This document shows, piece after piece, positions 63,738-64,000 of a stretch of 64,000 nt of DNA; positions within the stretch are counted from its first letter, which is position 1, and every line of letters starts with the position of its first letter. A program made the translations under genes and the position numbers. The notes beneath the pieces are model-generated. The model saw only the letters and a list, made by a program, of their open reading frames with translations. It had not been told where the DNA came from and made no database searches. Source of the DNA: Aquimarina sp. U1-2 (GTDB lineage: Bacteria; Bacteroidota; Bacteroidia; Flavobacteriales; Flavobacteriaceae); contig NZ_JAGKIK010000010.1 in assembly GCF_017897595.1 (NCBI RefSeq), positions 1 through 64,000 on the forward strand, in the 5' to 3' direction.

Positions 63738-64000
63738 TTAAGGGGCAGTTGTTTCTTTCAAAGTTTGCTGAAGGGGTTTCAAAATTGTAAGCGCCTGATC
63801 TACAGAGTTGATCGTATCAAAAGTTAATAGCAATCGCAAACCGTTTCTAGTTTTCTTTTCTTTTATTTTACCTAAGTTTGGATGTTGTTGCATAAATTGA
63901 AGCACTTTAGAAAATGCATCACTCTGGTAAAATGCGCTTTGTTGATCGTTTATAAAATAGCCTACAAATTTATTTTGTTTAAGTATAATTTTTTCTAATC
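63738..64000 (-). CDS. mfd: transcription-repair coupling factor Mfd, C-terminal fragment
   Basis: The minus-strand frame from the window edge ends with FVGYFINDQQSAFYQSDAF, then MQQHPNLGKIKEKKTRNGLR, then LLLTFDTINSVDQAL and a stop at 63738-63740. This matches the distinctive C-terminus of Bacteroidota Mfd. The protein displaces stalled RNA polymerase and recruits nucleotide excision repair. Only ~86 codons are inside the window; the helicase domains lie beyond the edge. Confidence 0.75.
   Translation of the reverse strand, partial: LEKIILKQNKFVGYFINDQQSAFYQSDAFSKVLQFMQQHPNLGKIKEKKTRNGLRLLLTFDTINSVDQALTILKPLQQTLKETTAP

Overview
This window looks like chromosomal DNA from a low-GC marine Flavobacteriaceae (Bacteroidota). 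Three secreted proteins end in type IX secretion (T9SS) sorting domains. Several promoters fit the Bacteroidota TTG / TAnnTTTG pattern. There is an alpha-2-macroglobulin/PBP1C pair, a B-type succinate dehydrogenase operon (sdhC-A-B), a large type II-C Cas9, and a carotenoid set suited to monocyclic carotenoids. The genus cannot be fixed from the sequence alone.

Layout. 1-0.9 kb: IS3-family element inserted into an ABC-2 permease gene. 1.1-3.1 kb: secreted phosphodiesterase with a T9SS tail. 3.3-10.1 kb: type II-C CRISPR-Cas locus, with cas9-cas1-cas2 on the minus strand, a divergent tracrRNA upstream of cas9, and beyond cas2 an aberrant array. That array has one normal 30-nt spacer between a chimeric and a full 46-nt repeat, preceded by about 6.5 copies of a 163-bp tandem unit, each carrying a 29-nt core of the CRISPR repeat. 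10.3-12 kb: tRNA-Asn and rseP. 12-15.7 kb: SCO1-like protein and a ferrous iron uptake operon (feoA, feoB, and a 50-residue Cys-rich membrane protein). 17.2-20.5 kb: crtD-cruF-crtY. 20.6-24.5 kb: DjlA-like co-chaperone, bacilliredoxin, plsC, acyl-ACP desaturase, HD hydrolase. 24.6-27.9 kb: large T9SS-exported beta-propeller protein. 28.4-30.7 kb: radical SAM protein and a TIR-domain protein. 31-40.5 kb: asparaginase lipoprotein, A2M lipoprotein and PBP1C. 40.7-47 kb: CYTH protein, dinB, a methionine aminotransferase relic, sdhCAB. 47-64 kb: M28 peptidase, CBS protein, histone-deacetylase-like enzyme, metG, DUF1501/DUF1800 pair, LD-carboxypeptidase, YraN, AraC regulator, NHL lipoprotein and the 3' end of mfd.

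The most unusual region is the CRISPR array. The effector, adaptation genes and tracrRNA all look intact. The 17-nt segment of the repeat that pairs with tracrRNA is present only in the last repeat (4372-4417). The 163-bp units keep the other part of the repeat and add a conserved small hairpin, so the array has either been overrun by a tandem duplication or converted into something other than a spacer bank. Other signals are MITE-like palindromic elements with GAATATCC-type termini, and a 27-bp dispersed palindrome inserted in frame within metG.
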